Source: Paragonimus skrjabini miyazakii
Lineage: Eukaryota; Platyhelminthes; Trematoda; Plagiorchiida; Troglotrematidae
Direction of reading: 5' to 3'
Assembly: GCA_014338405.1 (NCBI GenBank)
Contig: JTDE01000461.1
Location: forward strand, 60,480-124,479
Length of the DNA stretch: 64,000 bases
The notes under the pieces were generated by a model, which ran no database searches, was not told the origin of the DNA, and saw only the letters and a list, made by a program, of their open reading frames with translations. Each line of letters begins with the position of its first letter. The stretch's first letter is position 1. Position numbers and translations under genes: made by a program. Below, piece after piece: positions 60,863 through 64,000 of this stretch.

Positions 60863-61222
60863 GTGTTTATCTTAGGTAGGTTTTCAATATACGAACTTGC
60901 GTACAGTATCACCTTTCACACATGTAAGAGTAAGGTACAGAAAAGCTATGCAAATGCTTCAGAAGGCTTGAATGGAATGAATAGAGGATACACAGATCTA
61001 TCTCGATTGCTCCTTGACCTTAAGCAAAAACCACAGGGCCATCGGAATAAGTTGATGAGCATATGTACGGCAGAATTCAGTCAGAAACAACCATTTTCAC
61101 CCAGCTGTATAAAAACCATATCCATAATACCATCAATCTTCTTGCCTTTTTCGTTTGAAAAATGCTGGTTTACATCTGTTGAAACAGTAATATCAGGAGT
61201 CTTAGAAAAACAAATAAAATAA
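60863..61222 (+). CDS. Candidate coding frame, unknown protein
   Basis: Open for 119 codons with no clear ATG start; the middle part (YTDLSRLLLDLKQKPQGHRN) is helical and charged and looks protein-like, while the last third is AT-driven. A GTACAG acceptor at about 60942 would begin the more convincing part. No family is recognised. Confidence 0.25.
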   Translation: MFILGRFSIYELAYSITFHTCKSKVQKSYANASEGLNGMNRGYTDLSRLLLDLKQKPQGHRNKLMSICTAEFSQKQPFSPSCIKTISIIPSIFLPFSFEKCWFTSVETVISGVLEKQIK

Positions 61223-61477
61223 GCTAATATTATGAAGTTCGGCTGCAAAAAGACGTTAAGCAAGCAGAGTGTTTTACCGATGTTTCATTATCAAATCGTA
61301 TGTAGCAAATGTGCAAGAGTTCATATTTTGTAGTGAACAGTGCTATAATGAAGTAGAGGTAAATAAATATTAGCGTTTTCCCATAGTCTTTGAAGCTATA
61401 TTAATGAAGTTATGTATGTTATAATGATTTCAGAGAATAATAATTCATAATAACTGACCTACCCCCGGCAAGAACTC

Positions 61478-61684
61478 ATAGAATTGATAGGTTATGTGTT
61501 CCGGGAAGACGTTTCTAATGGTTTAACGAGAGTGAATGTAGGCGAGTTAAAAGTTTTACAATTGCCAGTATACACGGTTTCATCTGTATTGGTTGTGCTC
61601 CTTGAACTCCATAAAACGCCTAAATGTGCTAGCGCAACTGAACGGATGATTTTACTCGATCAAGTGCGCAATGACTGCAACTAG
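61478..61684 (+). CDS. Candidate terminal exon, unknown protein
   Basis: After an AACTCATAG acceptor, 67 codons are open to TAG. The peptide combines IGYVFREDVSNGLTRVNVG with a hydrophobic stretch (VSSVLVVLLEL) and a charged end. Codon use is balanced. No family, start or neighbouring exon was identified. Confidence 0.25.
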   Translation: MELIGYVFREDVSNGLTRVNVGELKVLQLPVYTVSSVLVVLLELHKTPKCASATERMILLDQVRNDCN

Positions 61685-62256
61685 ACAGGAATTTATCGAT
61701 TTTAGAGTTAACCACAACAAATGATGAGGATTGTCATCTGGTGTAGTTCATGTGGCTTTCTGCACAGGTAGAAAATATAGGCTTAGCGCCATATTAGGTA
61801 GCGTGGACAGGCGTTTCGTTAATCACCTTCGACTGCAAACTAGTCTGGATGATAACCAAGGATGTAAACGATCAGTGAGGTAGTTTTAGTTACCATACTG
61901 CCTCTTTATTGTAGTTTCAGCAGAGTTATCGCCATTTGATAGGTAAACATATAAAAACAGAACTTTCTTGCGTGGTTTTTACTTTGTTTATCTCAGTGTT
62001 TTTTTACTGTTAATGACAGAATTACTAATGTGCTCTGATTGAACATTCTGAAGTTTTGCAATTAAGAAAAATTACTTTCATCCTTCCGTAGTTTCTTTTC
62101 AGCTTATTTTTCAGACATCTTTATCAACATTGATTCTCTTACCTGAACAATGTTATTGGAGTTTGCGCAATGCTTTTAAAATGCTATCCTCAGTCGACCC
62201 TCTGATGCACTTTACCACTGTTATTTCGAGATGTAAACAGGACTGAAATCGCGGCA
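61685..62256. other. Stretch without a supported gene
   Basis: AT-rich, nothing supported. Confidence 0.4.
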
Positions 62257-63030
62257 TCATGAGGTAAATGTAACTCTAGAGTACAATTTATTTGTATAAA
62301 CATATATATGAACGAAGCTGAAGCAGGTCAGCATTTCACTGAGGAGTTTAAATTCCACCGCCATATAAGTAGTTTCATCTGGGTAAAGCCTATATACAGT
62401 GACTATTTCGCGGTGATCAACTTGCTTAACTGCCGGCATTCCCGTGAAAGTATCAACCAACAGTGATATTCACCTTCGTACCGTTGCTATTCCGTCATTT
62501 TGGTGGCTTAACTTGCTAGATACCAAAAGCTGAATGTTTTTTATGCAGCTGTATAGCAAGTGAGTTGTTTCTTCTACCTTTACTCGTACATTGCTATAAT
62601 TGTTTTCAAACTGTTCACTGAGAAACATTACAGCTTCAACTGGTAGGACAACTGTAGTGCTGTGGGGCCAAGTGTGAAGCATCGTTCCCCTGTTACGTTC
62701 AAATTCTTGAGGGCATCAGCAAATTTGAAATGGTTCCTTTTCTACCTGGTTTGTTACTTAGCCGCTATTACGGTAGAATGTTATAAAAATTGTATACGTG
62801 TAAAATCGTCTGCAGAAAGGTTCATCGTTTGTTTCGGTTGCAAAATGAACTCCAGGATTGTCAGTGGTTACAGGTCTATTGCTACCAAAATCAACTGAAC
62901 AATGCTTTATAAGCGCCACTATAAAAGCTTGTGCCTTGTCTTTTTCACTGTTTACGCTAACAACTTTCATCTTATCTCCGAATGAATTTTTCTCCATTTC
63001 ACTAACCGACCTTATCTCAGCTGATGAGTC
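62257..63030 (-). pseudogene. Unknown gene or gene remnant, one frame with three stops
   Basis: One minus-strand frame of 258 codons contains only three stops: TAA at 62758-62760, TGA at 62716-62718 and TGA at 62470-62472. The stretches between them are protein-like: MEKNSFGDKMKVVSVNSEKD, then MLHTWPHSTTVVLPVEAVMF with a long amphipathic run, then MPAVKQVDHREIVTVYRLYP. An intron from CAC|GTATAC to a GTAACAG acceptor would remove the first two stops and keep phase. The last TGA remains within continuous coding-like sequence, which favours a pseudogene. A splice hiding it was tried and fails in phase. The protein is not recognised and has no signal peptide. Confidence 0.45.
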
Positions 63031-64000
63031 TTACTTGTAGTCTCTAACATGAGTAATATTGTGCTCGCAATCCGCCTTAATTATTCACCTAAAGCGAAAT
63101 ATTTTGTAGTTTGCAAGCTCCCAGCTATTGAGTTCTGGGTGAGATACTGAAAACCTGTTTGAATTCAGATTGCAGTTAATTTCCCAACATTAAAACTTAT
63201 CCTTCTCTGAAGATCGTTCAATTAGTTCGACAGATTTACAGACTGATTTTCTCGATCAGCTTAACAATGAAATTTTGTTTTAGATGATCAAACTTTAATT
63301 TATTCGATGGTGAAAAAATTACGCCTTTTGACTCCGGAGTTGTCTAATAAGTAGGTTTTTATGTCGATTCAAACTAAGATGACAATAAAACGTTCGTTTA
63401 TATCATCTCACATGTTCATAATCTCCTCAAATGTATTGGACCATTCTGAGAAGAAAGCGATCAAACATGCCATCGTTATCACAACTTTGTCAATTTCCTA
63501 AGGAAGCTGATACATAATATAGTCTAACATGAAACCTGGAGTAGATATTAAGTACTTCCGAAGACAAGCCTATGGAGCTGGCATATAGGGAACAACAGAT
63601 TCAGAAAATTAGGATTAAAAAACTGTCAAACCAGTGAAACTTCAGTGGGTATGCATTTGGATACGGGATGGATCCATTACTTTGGTACAACAACCATGTC
63701 TAAGGCCTTCTAATCTCCGTATGATTAATGTGTTTCTGCCTTGAAAATGTAACTACATAAACGAACTTTCAGGTTTCTTGCTTCAATAATATGTCATCTA
63801 CAAAACCTAAATAATCCGTATACGTTTATTGCATGTGGTTTAATGGCGAACTACCAAAAGACGAGCTTAGTATTTACGTTCGCATTTTTATGCTGTGAAG
63901 TGATAAAAATGTATGTCCACTAAATAAGCAATGTGTTTAGATGTAGAATGTAAACTTATTAGTAAAAATCATGGCAATCTGAGAGTTGTAGTTAAACAAC
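63031..64000. other. Terminal stretch without a supported gene
   Basis: AT-rich sequence to the window edge. No open frame of 60 or more codons lies entirely within it, and no repeats were seen. Confidence 0.4.

Noticed and set aside
63015..63060. CTGATGAGTC string resembling a hammerhead ribozyme core
   Set aside because: No matching GAAA segment or closing stems follow at the right distance.
1..64000. CRISPR arrays, bacterial operons, ribosome binding sites
   Set aside because: No regularly spaced repeats or compact gene arrays; all features point to a eukaryotic nuclear genome.

Overview
The window looks like a gene-sparse, AT-rich piece of an animal nuclear genome, most likely a flatworm and probably a digenean trematode. 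I infer this from a seven-cadherin-repeat protocadherin encoded almost wholly on one exon, an R2-type non-LTR retrotransposon, a Penelope-like GIY-YIG remnant, exon-sized open segments with good splice sites separated by very short or very long introns, and the absence of bacterial-style gene packing. The species is not identified. Only three things are firm: the protocadherin exon, the R2-like element and the Penelope-like remnant. Single candidate exons are read from splice signals, open phase and codon-like composition; they are hypotheses and carry lower confidence.

Layout. 1-10 kb: essentially intergenic or intronic, with one tRNA-derived sequence at about 2.0 kb. 10.0-15.2 kb: a plus-strand cluster of candidate exons with Cys-rich, CUB-like and fibronectin-like character, plus one GC-rich candidate exon on the minus strand at 12.7 kb. 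16.0-19.75 kb: a nearly full-length but inactivated R2-like retrotransposon lying between two identical 20-bp AT-rich flanks, with no rDNA around it. 20-32 kb: mostly featureless, with a few candidate minus-strand exons that would fall inside the first intron of the protocadherin gene. 32.6-36.0 kb: the large first coding exon of a delta-type protocadherin (minus strand) with signal peptide, seven extracellular cadherin repeats, one membrane span and a cytoplasmic tail that ends at a strong splice donor. 38.35-39.27 kb: a short Penelope-like remnant whose GIY-YIG endonuclease is framed by about 150-bp inverted repeats and a 12-bp direct repeat. 40.3-40.85, 59.8-60.3 and 62.3-63.0 kb: minus-strand coding-like frames broken by very few stops, mainly TGA. 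47.0-47.4 kb: two plus-strand exons whose phases match and which end in a small Cys-rich C-terminus. 49.96-50.06 kb: a 100-N assembly gap. 51.5 kb: an AT microsatellite.

The protocadherin would act at the cell surface in adhesion or recognition. Its tail must be completed by exons downstream on the minus strand (lower coordinates). The acidic exon at 12.7 kb is in a compatible phase, which would make an intron of about 20 kb that holds the R2-like element and the plus-strand Cys-rich exons. That arrangement is inference and needs transcript evidence.
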